From NCBI GenBank assembly GCA_964631265.1, contig CAZVWW010000001.1, forward strand, positions 1-64,000: a stretch of DNA of 64,000 bases. The letters are read 5' to 3'. This document shows, in pieces, positions 49,531 through 57,766 of the stretch. How positions within the stretch are numbered: the first letter of the stretch is position 1; each line of letters starts with the position of its first letter. The position numbers and the translations under genes are program-made. Source of the stretch: CAZVWW01 sp964631265. Its GTDB lineage: Bacteria > Thermotogota > Thermotogae > MWEM01. The notes under the pieces were generated by a model. That model ran no database searches, was not told where the DNA came from, and saw nothing but the letters and a program-made list of their open reading frames with translations.

Positions 49531-50432
49531 TCCTCTTCTTTTATAAAGTTTTCAGGTAGAGTATAGTCCTCCGGTCGAATCTTTGGTTCTTCCGTGAAAA
49601 GATTTGAGTTACCGGAGATACTGCCGGTGAAATTCTGGGAAATTCCCGGGGTGTTATCTTTGTCTGCCAGTACAATATCAAATTCTTTGTTCCCTGTAAA
49701 GAGGTTGGACTCAAGGACCAGTGTGGATTTGGCAACAGCAAGAATCCCACTGTTGGTATTCCCGGCAATTCTGTTTTTAATCAACAGGGCTTCGGTGTTT
49801 CCACAAGTGTAGAGGGCATTGTTGTTCTCGATCAGCTGATTCTGAAAGAGTTTGACCGGTTTTTTGCCTCCCAGGTAAACGGCGTTGTGAAATGCCTTTA
49901 TCTCGTTGTTCTCAATCACGATCTTCCCTATTCCGACACTCATGATGCCGTTTGTACTTGTGTTTGAACGACCGTAGCCCTCATAGGCCCCATAGATGGA
50001 ATTGTTTCTGATGTAAACCTCCTGATTCAGGGTTCCCGCTCTAATCCCGTCATTCTGAGTGATAATCTTGTTACCTTCGATCTCAACGCTTGTCATGGCA
50101 GTTGATATCGCAATCGTTTCACCATGAACAGTCATACCGGAGATACTGACCCGGTTGGCATTTTCAATGAGGATTGTCGGTCTTTTCTTGTTAGCCGGTT
50201 TTATGATGACCCGATTGGTATTGAGACCTTCGAGCTGAATCGATTTCGAAAACCTGAGGTTTTCAGTGTAGGTTCCTGAATGTATAGTGATCAGATCACC
50301 GTTTTCGGCTGCTGAAATCGCAGCCTGAATACTGTTGTAGTCCGGATTGTCACCACCCACCACGATGGTTCTTGACAATAGAAGAACGCTTGTGATGATG
50401 GTGATTGTAAGGATTAAAATGACTTTTTTCAT
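49527..50432 (-). CDS. secreted right-handed beta-helix protein (NosD/pectate-lyase-like)
   Basis: 301 residues from ATG 50432, which follows GGGGGG and opens a signal peptide (MKKVILILTITIITSVLLLS). The mature part starts with IVVGGDNPDYNSIQAAISAA and ENGDLITIHSGTY, the entry strand of the NosD/pectin-lyase-type solenoid, followed by repeated short strands with asparagines (IENANRVSISGM, IRNNSIYGA, IENNEIKAF, LIENNNAL). No catalytic triad is evident. The N-terminal 36 codons of the longer frame are not used. Function unknown; an envelope polysaccharide-binding role is possible. Confidence 0.75.
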   Translation of the reverse strand: MKKVILILTITIITSVLLLSRTIVVGGDNPDYNSIQAAISAAENGDLITIHSGTYTENLRFSKSIQLEGLNTNRVIIKPANKKRPTILIENANRVSISGMTVHGETIAISTAMTSVEIEGNKIITQNDGIRAGTLNQEVYIRNNSIYGAYEGYGRSNTSTNGIMSVGIGKIVIENNEIKAFHNAVYLGGKKPVKLFQNQLIENNNALYTCGNTEALLIKNRIAGNTNSGILAVAKSTLVLESNLFTGNKEFDIVLADKDNTPGISQNFTGSISGNSNLFTEEPKIRPEDYTLPENFIKEEE

Positions 50433-50442
50433 GTTAGCCCCC

Positions 50443-51528
50443 CTATCTGTTCTGCATGGATGTTTCTGATTGATTGGAATTTTCAAGGATTCCATAAACG
50501 GTTTGTGTCGGGAATGCGAATTCGTACCCCTTATCATCACATATCCTCTTCAATTCGAGGTTTATCGCCTGTTGTGCATTCATATAATCTATATATTCCG
50601 GCGTTTCCACATAATAGACAATCTCAAAGTTCAGACTGAAGTCCCCGAAAGAAATAAAATGGACTCTATCCAGTGTCACGTTATCCAATTCTTTGACGAT
50701 ATTCTCGATTATCGTTCGAATATCCTTCAATTCCTCGTGTGATGTTCCGTAAACAAACCCCACTTTAAAGGCAATTCTCCTTCTCTGCATTTTCTTGTAG
50801 TTCTTCAGTCTTGAGCTGGTCAGATCGGAATTTGACAGCACAAGTTGCTCACCTGAAATGCTGGTTACTCTCGTTGTCTTAACGCCAACATGCTGCACCG
50901 TTCCCATCATCTCCCCGACAATAATGAAATCACCGGGTTCGAACGGTTTATCAAAGAGGATGGAAAAGTAACTGAACAGATCGCCAAGGATGGCCTGAGC
51001 GGCAAAGACCACTGCCACACCGGTTACTCCCAAGCCAGCCACGGCTGCTGAGACGTTGTATCCCATATTCTGGGCGGCGATGATGACACCGATTATCCAG
51101 ATGCCGGCCTTGACCATGCTGAAGAGTCCCTTCAAGCCCTGAATCTGGTTCTGTGTGGTCCCCTTTTTCTTTGCCAACATACTGAACCAGTAATCCAGCA
51201 GGGCATTGACAAAACGAACACCGGCTAATGTAAAGAGGATGACCCCGATATACCCGATGGTCTTTTCAACTATAACCGGAAACTCGAGAGATGATACTGA
51301 GGCAAGTATCAGACCATAAAAGATAAGGGGGTAAAATGTCTTTTTGAAAAGGGAATAGATGAATTCAAATAGATCGTATTTCTTATGATCCCTTATCTTT
51401 TCCAGCCTTTTCTTTAGTATTTTGTTGATAATCAGGAGAACAAAGACACCGATTACAAATATCAGAATGGCAACCACATAGTTTATCATGGAATTTTTCA
51501 TCAAAATTTCCAGGGGTTTTTCATCCAA
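50443..51528 (-). CDS. MscS-type mechanosensitive channel
   Basis: 361 residues with four to five N-terminal membrane helices and then the MscS core. The pore helix has the Gly/Ala pattern AAVAGLGVTGVAVVFAAQ, followed by FSILFDKPFEPGDFI and the beta domain with GTVQHVGVKTTRV. It opens under membrane tension to release solutes on osmotic downshock. The start is TTG 51528 with GAGGTG seven bases upstream. The beta-helix gene starts ten bases after its stop. Confidence 0.92.
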   Translation of the reverse strand: MDEKPLEILMKNSMINYVVAILIFVIGVFVLLIINKILKKRLEKIRDHKKYDLFEFIYSLFKKTFYPLIFYGLILASVSSLEFPVIVEKTIGYIGVILFTLAGVRFVNALLDYWFSMLAKKKGTTQNQIQGLKGLFSMVKAGIWIIGVIIAAQNMGYNVSAAVAGLGVTGVAVVFAAQAILGDLFSYFSILFDKPFEPGDFIIVGEMMGTVQHVGVKTTRVTSISGEQLVLSNSDLTSSRLKNYKKMQRRRIAFKVGFVYGTSHEELKDIRTIIENIVKELDNVTLDRVHFISFGDFSLNFEIVYYVETPEYIDYMNAQQAINLELKRICDDKGYEFAFPTQTVYGILENSNQSETSMQNR

Positions 51529-51559
51529 ATCTCTTCACCTCTATTTTCAATCATACTCT

Positions 51560-51588
51560 ATTATACAGTAAAGAACCAAAAAAGTAAA
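51560..51588 (-). promoter_or_regulatory. promoter of the mscS-to-kbl gene run
   Basis: TTTACT (51583-51588), 17-base spacer, TATAAT (51560-51565). It directly follows the hppA terminator and probably drives mscS, the beta-helix gene and ddl at least. Confidence 0.65.
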
Positions 51589-51623
51589 AAAACGGGGCGT
51601 ACCATCAGGTCCGCCCCGTTTTT
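51588..51623 (-). terminator. terminator of hppA
   Basis: On the minus strand ACGGGGCG pairs exactly with CGCCCCGT around 12 bases and is followed by TTTTTTT. Confidence 0.9.
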
Positions 51624-51650
51624 CTTCTAAATTATATCTCCGGGATTAAA

Positions 51651-53813
51651 TCAAAAGAGTGACAGGAAATTGTACTTTCCGAATACTGAAACCATGATCA
51701 GTGACACAACGGCCATTATCTTGATCAGGATATCAAGTGACGGGCCAACCGTATCCTTTAAAGGATCTCCAACTGTATCGCCGACAACAGCGGCTGAATG
51801 AGCATCGGAATTCTTACCTTCGCCTTCAACACCGCCGGATTCGACGTACTTTTTACCGTTGTCCCATGCACCACCTGAGTTGGCTGTGAAGAGTGCCAGC
51901 ATGATACCTGAAAGGGTCGTTCCGATTAAAAGGCCGCCGACAAATTCAGCGCCGAATACAAAACCGGTTACTATCGGGGTTAAAACTGCTATCAACGCAG
52001 GCGTCTTCATCTCTGAAAGAGCTCCTTCTGAGGATATCTCTATACAGTGTTTGTAATCCGGCCTTGTTTTTCCTGTCAATATATCAGGATCAGCCTTGAA
52101 TTGTCTCCTGACTTCGTCAACCATCTTTCTGGCGGCTTTTGCAACAGCCTCAATCAGAATGCCAGAGAAGAGATAGGGTAAAGCAGCCCCAACAAGCCCG
52201 CCGGCCAATGTCATCGGATTGATAAAGTTCAGAAGCAATTCGATCCCATCGGTCTGTCCGGGAGCCGCCTGTGAATATAGATAGGATGCAAACAATGAGA
52301 GAGCGGCGAGTGCAGCTGAACCAATGGCAAAGCCCTTACCAATAGCCGCTGTTGTGTTTCCGACTGAGTCAAGTTTGTCAGTGATTTCTCTCACGCCGGG
52401 TTTCAATTCAGACATTTCACTGATTCCACCGGCATTATCGGCAATCGGGCCGTAAGTATCAACGGAAACGGTTGCTGCAACAAAAGAGAGCATCCCAACG
52501 GCCGCCATTGCGACTCCGTATAATCCGGCAAAGGCATGAGCAACGATTGTTGCAGTTGCCAGCATGATAACCGGGAAGAAAGTAGATTTCATCCCGATGG
52601 CGAGCCCCTGTGTTATCGTCAGAGCTGTACCCTGCTTTGAGGCCTGTGCAATGCCCTGTGTCGGTTTGTAATCGTAACTTGTAAAATACTCGGCAAGCTG
52701 TCCGATCACAATACCACTTAATACGCCGAAAATAGCCGCCAGCCAGGGCGAAAGAGGACCGGAGTTAAAGCCGATGCCTTCTAACATCTCGCCATCAAAG
52801 TGCATGAAGGTAAATATACCTGTAAAGACGATGGTGAGGACGGCTGAGGTCCACGTTGCAACGTTCAGTTCCATATGAGGGTTCTCAGATACCCTCTTGA
52901 CAACCAGAAAGAGTATTCCGACGATACAGGAAATGATTCCGATCGCAGCAAAGATAATCGGATAGGTGATCAATTTCTGCACAAGGGTTTCCGAGATATT
53001 CTTTCCGGTATCGATTGACGTGTAATACATATAAGACGATAATACGATTGCCGAGATAAGAGATCCGACATAACTCTCGAGAAGGTCAGCGCCAAGCCCG
53101 GCAACGTCTCCAACGTTGTCTCCAACATTATCAGCAATTGTAGCCGGGTTTCTCGGGTCGTCTTCGGGGATCTTCGCTTCTGTCTTACCGACAAGGTCAG
53201 CCCCCATGTCTGCGGCTTTCGTATAAATACCTCCACCCACACGGTCAAACATAGCGATTATGGAGCATCCCAATGCATATCCTGATACAGTCATCGTGAA
53301 GGGGATGAAGTTAACCCCCATCCAGTTGGTAATGATCTTGAGGTTCTCCGTCTCCACCTGTCCGAGCATTTTTCCGAACACGAGGTAAAGCAGGCCCAGT
53401 CCGAGAAGCGCAAATCCACCAACGCTGAGTCCCATAACACTGCCGCCCTTGAAGGCAACCTTAAGCGTTTTTCCAAGGCTGTCGGTTTTTCGGGCTGTAT
53501 TTGATACCCTGACGTTGGAAATTGTAGCGATTTTCATTCCAATCCAACCCGCTGTCGCGCTCATCAAAGCTCCCAAAATGAAAGCCACTCCTGTATACCA
53601 TGATACCAGTATCATCAGGACGATGGCGACAAAGATAGCTAATGTAAAAATGGCCTTGTACTCATGCCTGATAAAGGCATCGGCCCCCTCCTGAATGGCA
53701 CCTGCAATTTCCCGCATCAACGGTGTTCCGGTGTCAAGTTTCTTGACACTTGCAAAGTTGATGGCCGCAAATGCCAGTGCGCCTAAAACTGCAATAATAA
53801 CAAGTCCTAACAT
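51651..53813 (-). CDS. hppA: membrane-bound ion-translocating pyrophosphatase
   Basis: A 720-residue, roughly 16-helix pump that couples pyrophosphate hydrolysis to H+ or Na+ export. Active-site motifs: GGGIYTKAADMGADLVGK, DNVGDNVGDVAGLGADL, DTYGPIADNAGGISEM, and DTVGDPLKDTVGP. In GNTTAAIGKG the alanine at the position that is lysine in K+-independent enzymes marks a K+-dependent type. H+ versus Na+ specificity is not decided by what I can read. ATG 53813 follows GGGAGGA. It lies 24 bases after the amidohydrolase gene and ends at a strong terminator. Confidence 0.96.
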   Translation of the reverse strand: MLGLVIIAVLGALAFAAINFASVKKLDTGTPLMREIAGAIQEGADAFIRHEYKAIFTLAIFVAIVLMILVSWYTGVAFILGALMSATAGWIGMKIATISNVRVSNTARKTDSLGKTLKVAFKGGSVMGLSVGGFALLGLGLLYLVFGKMLGQVETENLKIITNWMGVNFIPFTMTVSGYALGCSIIAMFDRVGGGIYTKAADMGADLVGKTEAKIPEDDPRNPATIADNVGDNVGDVAGLGADLLESYVGSLISAIVLSSYMYYTSIDTGKNISETLVQKLITYPIIFAAIGIISCIVGILFLVVKRVSENPHMELNVATWTSAVLTIVFTGIFTFMHFDGEMLEGIGFNSGPLSPWLAAIFGVLSGIVIGQLAEYFTSYDYKPTQGIAQASKQGTALTITQGLAIGMKSTFFPVIMLATATIVAHAFAGLYGVAMAAVGMLSFVAATVSVDTYGPIADNAGGISEMSELKPGVREITDKLDSVGNTTAAIGKGFAIGSAALAALSLFASYLYSQAAPGQTDGIELLLNFINPMTLAGGLVGAALPYLFSGILIEAVAKAARKMVDEVRRQFKADPDILTGKTRPDYKHCIEISSEGALSEMKTPALIAVLTPIVTGFVFGAEFVGGLLIGTTLSGIMLALFTANSGGAWDNGKKYVESGGVEGEGKNSDAHSAAVVGDTVGDPLKDTVGPSLDILIKIMAVVSLIMVSVFGKYNFLSLF

Positions 53814-53837
53814 GTAGTAAGTCCTCCCTTTGAAATA

Positions 53838-55316
53838 TTATAAATTAAAAATCCATTGACCGTTGTATAAAACATTTTCCGGTTTAGTCGTTCTAATCTC
53901 ATCTGTATTCATCTGAAAAATATTACGTTCATGTAAAAAGGCATCGGCTTTAAAGCCCGGTCTCAACTGGCCAAGTTCCGTTTCCATAAAGGCGGCTTCG
54001 GCCCCGGCTACGGTGTAACTATAAAATGCCTTGTTGAGATCCATAAATCGTAACGCTGAAACCATGTTAATGATTGGGTTTGTCTTTTCAACTGGAGAAT
54101 CAGTTGAGAGAGAAACCTTGATACCCATATCAAGAGCTTTCCTGAAGGGATAGCAGATCTCTTCAAAACGTTTTTTCCCCAGGATGCGTTGGCCCATATC
54201 AAAATCACTGTCGAAAAAAATGGGTTGTATACTCACTCGTAAGTCAAGCCTTTTAATCAATGACAGTTGCTCTCGTGAGGCCATTTGAAGATGCACAAGC
54301 CTATGCCTGAGAGGATTCTGTGAGGATATTGCTTTTTCAAATCCTTCAAGCGCGATTTTTAATGCACCGTCTCCAATGACATGTGCAATCAGTTGAAGTT
54401 CGTTTCTTTCACAAAAATGAACATATTCGGCAAATTCATCTGAGGTCATATAAGCAATCCCGCGAGTGGGGGTGTCTTCATAAGGGGCAGTTAGCAAGGC
54501 CGTTCTACCACCGAATGAACCATCGAGAAAGACCTTGACACTTTTCACCCTGAGGAATTCTGTATTGTGACTGGAGAATACGCCACTCTCTGTCATTGCT
54601 TGAAGCTCTTCCATGCTATTAGGATTAACCTTCTCAAAGATTCTGATCTCCCGCTGGCGTTGAAGGATTTCGATCAGCGAATCAAACCGGACGCTGTGAT
54701 AATCATCACTATGGACAGACGTGATGCCCTCTTTCTTTAACTTTTCTGCGGCTGTTATTAAGTTTTTGGCAATACTCCTTTTGTCATTAACGATTTTTTC
54801 GAGAGCCTGGTTCAGACCTCTCTCCTTCAGCAATCCTCTTGATAATTCGCTGTTATCAATATTACCTGTTTCTTCAAGTTGGAAAGCGTTAATGGCGGGT
54901 GTATTCACAGTACCGATATGCCCGCATTTCCTGATCAGTATAATATTCTTTTTGTTGGATATATTGTCGAGAAAGTCTCTGTCAGGTATGAAACCAAGTT
55001 TCTCTTCGTCCCAACCTCTCAGCAGTATTGTCTCTCTCTCGTCTGCTCTGATCAATTCTCTTAGAATCTCCGGTGCGTCTACATCATTCAAAGGAGGGTT
55101 CCGTAACTCCGAACCTACTCCAAGAAGATGAAGGTGCGAATCAACAAATGCCGGATAGAGGTATTTGCCTTTAAGATTGTCTATCTCGATCGTATTTTTC
55201 TCTATCTCGGATTTTTCAGGGTCTATCAAGACACCGTCTTGTATGTAAAGCGATTTGTAATCAAAATCTTCCTTTACGTGATCCCAGCAATAGCAGTTCT
55301 TTAGGATTTTTGTCAT
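53838..55316 (-). CDS. amidohydrolase family protein (YtcJ-like)
   Basis: 492 residues of the metal-dependent amidohydrolase superfamily. VDSHLHLLGVG supplies the first two metal histidines; VHSDDYHSV, LIAHVIGDGA and SLSTDSPV supply further ligands and the catalytic Asp. The overall order and the PGFKADAFLHERNIF ending match YtcJ/Nfd-type proteins, whose natural substrates are mostly unknown (amides or N-formyl compounds). ATG 55316 follows GGTGGG. Co-transcribed with hppA. Confidence 0.88.
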   Translation of the reverse strand: MTKILKNCYCWDHVKEDFDYKSLYIQDGVLIDPEKSEIEKNTIEIDNLKGKYLYPAFVDSHLHLLGVGSELRNPPLNDVDAPEILRELIRADERETILLRGWDEEKLGFIPDRDFLDNISNKKNIILIRKCGHIGTVNTPAINAFQLEETGNIDNSELSRGLLKERGLNQALEKIVNDKRSIAKNLITAAEKLKKEGITSVHSDDYHSVRFDSLIEILQRQREIRIFEKVNPNSMEELQAMTESGVFSSHNTEFLRVKSVKVFLDGSFGGRTALLTAPYEDTPTRGIAYMTSDEFAEYVHFCERNELQLIAHVIGDGALKIALEGFEKAISSQNPLRHRLVHLQMASREQLSLIKRLDLRVSIQPIFFDSDFDMGQRILGKKRFEEICYPFRKALDMGIKVSLSTDSPVEKTNPIINMVSALRFMDLNKAFYSYTVAGAEAAFMETELGQLRPGFKADAFLHERNIFQMNTDEIRTTKPENVLYNGQWIFNL

Positions 55317-55329
55317 TTTCCCACCATTC

Positions 55330-55950
55330 TCATATTATTTTAACCATTCCAATATCATTGAGGTATTTCATCTCATAGAGTTTAAAGATGATTCTTTCAC
55401 TGTCATGGATCAGATTTTCAATATCATGATTATAAGCTCGCCCAAAGAGCGTTGTGTAATAACCATTTGAAAAAAGATTGATGAAGGTTCTCAGTTTGGG
55501 GTGTTCTGTCAGCTCGTCTCCAAATTGATGACCGTTACTGATCTCATCAAGCCAGGTCAAATATTCATCGTTGAAAGCCTCTTTTTGAACATAAAGCAGT
55601 GAATTGAGATCCATAATGATCTTCCTTATTTCTACATATTTGCTGATAAGAGTGATAATGCGATGTTTGTATATTTGAATGATTTCGTATGGTATTGGTT
55701 CATCATATTGAAAAAAGGCAACCTTGTTTTTGGGATCAAAAGAATTGATATTGATCTGCCTGATGATTGAAGATGAACGCCCCTTGATGCTCTTGACAAA
55801 AAAGGACTTTTTTTTCGTTATAAACTCAAAATCGCCTCTGTTGAGGCATTTCAATTTCCCCGTTCTTACAATATACCCGAAATACATCTTATCAGGTGAG
55901 AAAAACCAGCATGACTCGTCCATGAAGATCATATGCCGGATTGACATCAA
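55330..55950 (-). CDS. protein of unknown function
   Basis: About 206 residues, mixed alpha/beta, no signal peptide or membrane helix. The N-terminal half has strands (WFFSPDKMYFGYIVRTGKL, KKKSFFVKSI), and from residue 85 it turns helical with long amphipathic segments. I see no catalytic motif. The start is placed at TTG 55950, nine bases after AAGGGG; ATG 55947 is equally possible, and a longer frame to 55992 lacks a site. It sits between the Nudix and amidohydrolase genes; a separate extended -10 lies upstream. Confidence 0.45.
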   Translation of the reverse strand: MMSIRHMIFMDESCWFFSPDKMYFGYIVRTGKLKCLNRGDFEFITKKKSFFVKSIKGRSSSIIRQININSFDPKNKVAFFQYDEPIPYEIIQIYKHRIITLISKYVEIRKIIMDLNSLLYVQKEAFNDEYLTWLDEISNGHQFGDELTEHPKLRTFINLFSNGYYTTLFGRAYNHDIENLIHDSERIIFKLYEMKYLNDIGMVKII

Positions 55951-56001
55951 AGCTGACAGCCCCTTTTTGAGATTTACAATACTTGTAATCAAAACAATAA
56001 A

Positions 56002-56544
56002 CTATGTTCCATTATAATTATAACACGAAATCAGGGCTCTTTTGCCATTGTTCTTGAACCAATTTTTAAAATTATACAGGATTCTTCCGGTGGCCCCCCA
56101 TACTGTATAAGTTTTGAAATCCCATACCGGATTTGAAATGAAAAGCTTCCCATGCGGATACCGTTTGATCTCGGGCTTTTTGGCAATAACAGTCTTTAAA
56201 AGCGGAAAATATACTGCTGCCACTTCCTCATTGAAAACGATCGGTCTGTTCTCCATCATACCAATAAATGGTTTTATAAGATGATCCGAAACCAGTGTCA
56301 TAACGGGTTCAAGCGAATCAACAATGTACCGTGTTTTTAGACCGATTTCTTCATAAGTCTCTCTCTTTGCCGCAAGGAGATCCGTTTCACCGGGTTCTAT
56401 TCTCCCTCCGGGAAAGGATATTTCTCCGGGGTGATTTCTCAGATTGTTGCTTCTTCGTGTAAAGATAACATGTAATCCATCTGATTCGTTGATAACAGGA
56501 ATCATGATTGCTGAGGTGATTCTGATCTCATCATTATTCTTCAT
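56002..56544 (-). CDS. Nudix hydrolase, CoA-pyrophosphatase type
   Basis: 180 residues from ATG 56544. The CoA-specific UPF0035 motif (RRSNNLRNHPGEISFPGG) is followed at once by the Nudix box GRIEPGETD-x5-RETYEEIGL. Such enzymes hydrolyse CoA or acyl-CoA to phosphopantetheine and 3',5'-ADP, or oxidised derivatives. The start lies in the final codons of the TPR gene (11-base overlap), so it is coupled. Longer frames upstream overlap that gene further. Confidence 0.9.
   Translation of the reverse strand: MKNNDEIRITSAIMIPVINESDGLHVIFTRRSNNLRNHPGEISFPGGRIEPGETDLLAAKRETYEEIGLKTRYIVDSLEPVMTLVSDHLIKPFIGMMENRPIVFNEEVAAVYFPLLKTVIAKKPEIKRYPHGKLFISNPVWDFKTYTVWGATGRILYNFKNWFKNNGKRALISCYNYNGT
56027..56035 (-). 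promoter_or_regulatory. extended -10 before the unknown gene at 55330
   Basis: Minus strand TGTTATAAT (-10 at 56027-56032), inside the end of the Nudix gene, followed at once by a second TATAAT. The -35 is weak. Confidence 0.4.
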
Positions 56545-57766
56545 CTTTTGACATATGTTTTTCAAAAACGAAATCGTAGTACTTCTCAAGGTTGTCATCA
56601 TTCATATCATCAAGCTCCTGAAAATAGTCGATACTGTATTTCTCTTTTTCTTCAAGTTCTTCTGTCATCTCGTCAACCGTTTTCCAGTCCTCTCCTTCAT
56701 CGGCTTGTTCCACTTCACTCTTTGTCTTCTCGACGATATCCATTGCCTTTTTGATGGCACCGTTGACATCAAAGTCCTCAGGAAGGTTATCAAGATGTTC
56801 ATAATCGGGTTTTCCTGATGCCTCTGTATCTTCTGCGCTTTCCTCTGTCTGTTTTTGTTCCTCCTCTGTCTCCTCCTCATCGTTGAGGGACTGTAGAATG
56901 GCCTCTCTTGCCTCTTCTTCGCTTTTATCAGCCGCCTCTTCGGGTCTGCTCTGTTCTTCAGAGTCCCGGGATGAGTTGGTTTCTTCGCTCCCGGTTTTTT
57001 CCTCTTCAAAGAAACGGGCGATCTCATCGATCTCTTTAGAAGCCATTTCATCTATGTCAATTTCCTCGTCAAATGGTGTATCAAGGAGTTCGCTGGCTGC
57101 CTTTTCAGGAATCTTGGTCTCCTCTGACTCGATTGCTTCAGAGGTTTCAGGCGCTTCTTCGGTTTCCGTTGCTTTCTGTTTCAGATTGAATGTGACCGTT
57201 TCTGGTGACACACCTACCAATTTAAGGGAGAGTTTGCTGAAAAAGGCCAATTTAATCTCCAAAATGACAACTATCGCAACGATCAGAACCGATATGATAA
57301 CCAGGAAAGAGGTCTTTAATCCTCCCGTTTCGTTTTCCCCGGCAACAGTGGATGTAGATTCGGTCGCAGTCCTGGTCGTGGGGGTTTTTACCTGTTCTTT
57401 AAAAGAATCTTCATAATAATAATGGTCCTCAGATAACCCGCTCTCAATCTGCTCGATCTTAGAAAGCAGTTCTTTCGCGATAGGACTGTTTGGAAAGAGC
57501 ACCAGATAGGCCCGTGCCGTCTTGTAGTCCCTGTTGTTGAAGGCACTTACTCCAAGCATAAATTTAATATTCTGTGCTCTTGCTTCTATATCAGGGTTCA
57601 TAACAAGGGCTCTTTGAAAAAGATCCTGAGCGGTCTCGTAATCGCCTGAATTATACGCATTCTTGCCGGAGAAATAAAGAGACATCGCATCATCCTCTGA
57701 GCTCTGAGCAAATCCCATGATCACGAGCCCCAGACAGAGAACGATCAGAAACGTTTTCCTCTTCAT
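56534..57766 (-). CDS. TPR membrane protein with long acidic tail
   Basis: 410 residues. An N-terminal signal peptide (MKRKTFLIVLCLGLVIMGFAQ) precedes two or three tetratricopeptide repeats (about 25-115; SLYFSGKNAYNSGDYETAQDLFQRAL). A membrane helix at about 155-175 is followed by some 230 residues rich in Glu, Ser and Thr (about one third acidic), predicted disordered and cytoplasmic. It overlaps the lipase-like gene by ATGA and the Nudix gene downstream. A scaffold joining envelope and cytoplasm is my guess from the layout; there is no known family for the tail. Confidence 0.6.
   Translation of the reverse strand: MKRKTFLIVLCLGLVIMGFAQSSEDDAMSLYFSGKNAYNSGDYETAQDLFQRALVMNPDIEARAQNIKFMLGVSAFNNRDYKTARAYLVLFPNSPIAKELLSKIEQIESGLSEDHYYYEDSFKEQVKTPTTRTATESTSTVAGENETGGLKTSFLVIISVLIVAIVVILEIKLAFFSKLSLKLVGVSPETVTFNLKQKATETEEAPETSEAIESEETKIPEKAASELLDTPFDEEIDIDEMASKEIDEIARFFEEEKTGSEETNSSRDSEEQSRPEEAADKSEEEAREAILQSLNDEEETEEEQKQTEESAEDTEASGKPDYEHLDNLPEDFDVNGAIKKAMDIVEKTKSEVEQADEGEDWKTVDEMTEELEEKEKYSIDYFQELDDMNDDNLEKYYDFVFEKHMSKDEE

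Noticed and set aside
56883..57416. 177-codon plus-strand frame rich in Ser and Val
   Set aside because: Antisense of the Glu-rich tail of the TPR protein; base composition explains the open frame.
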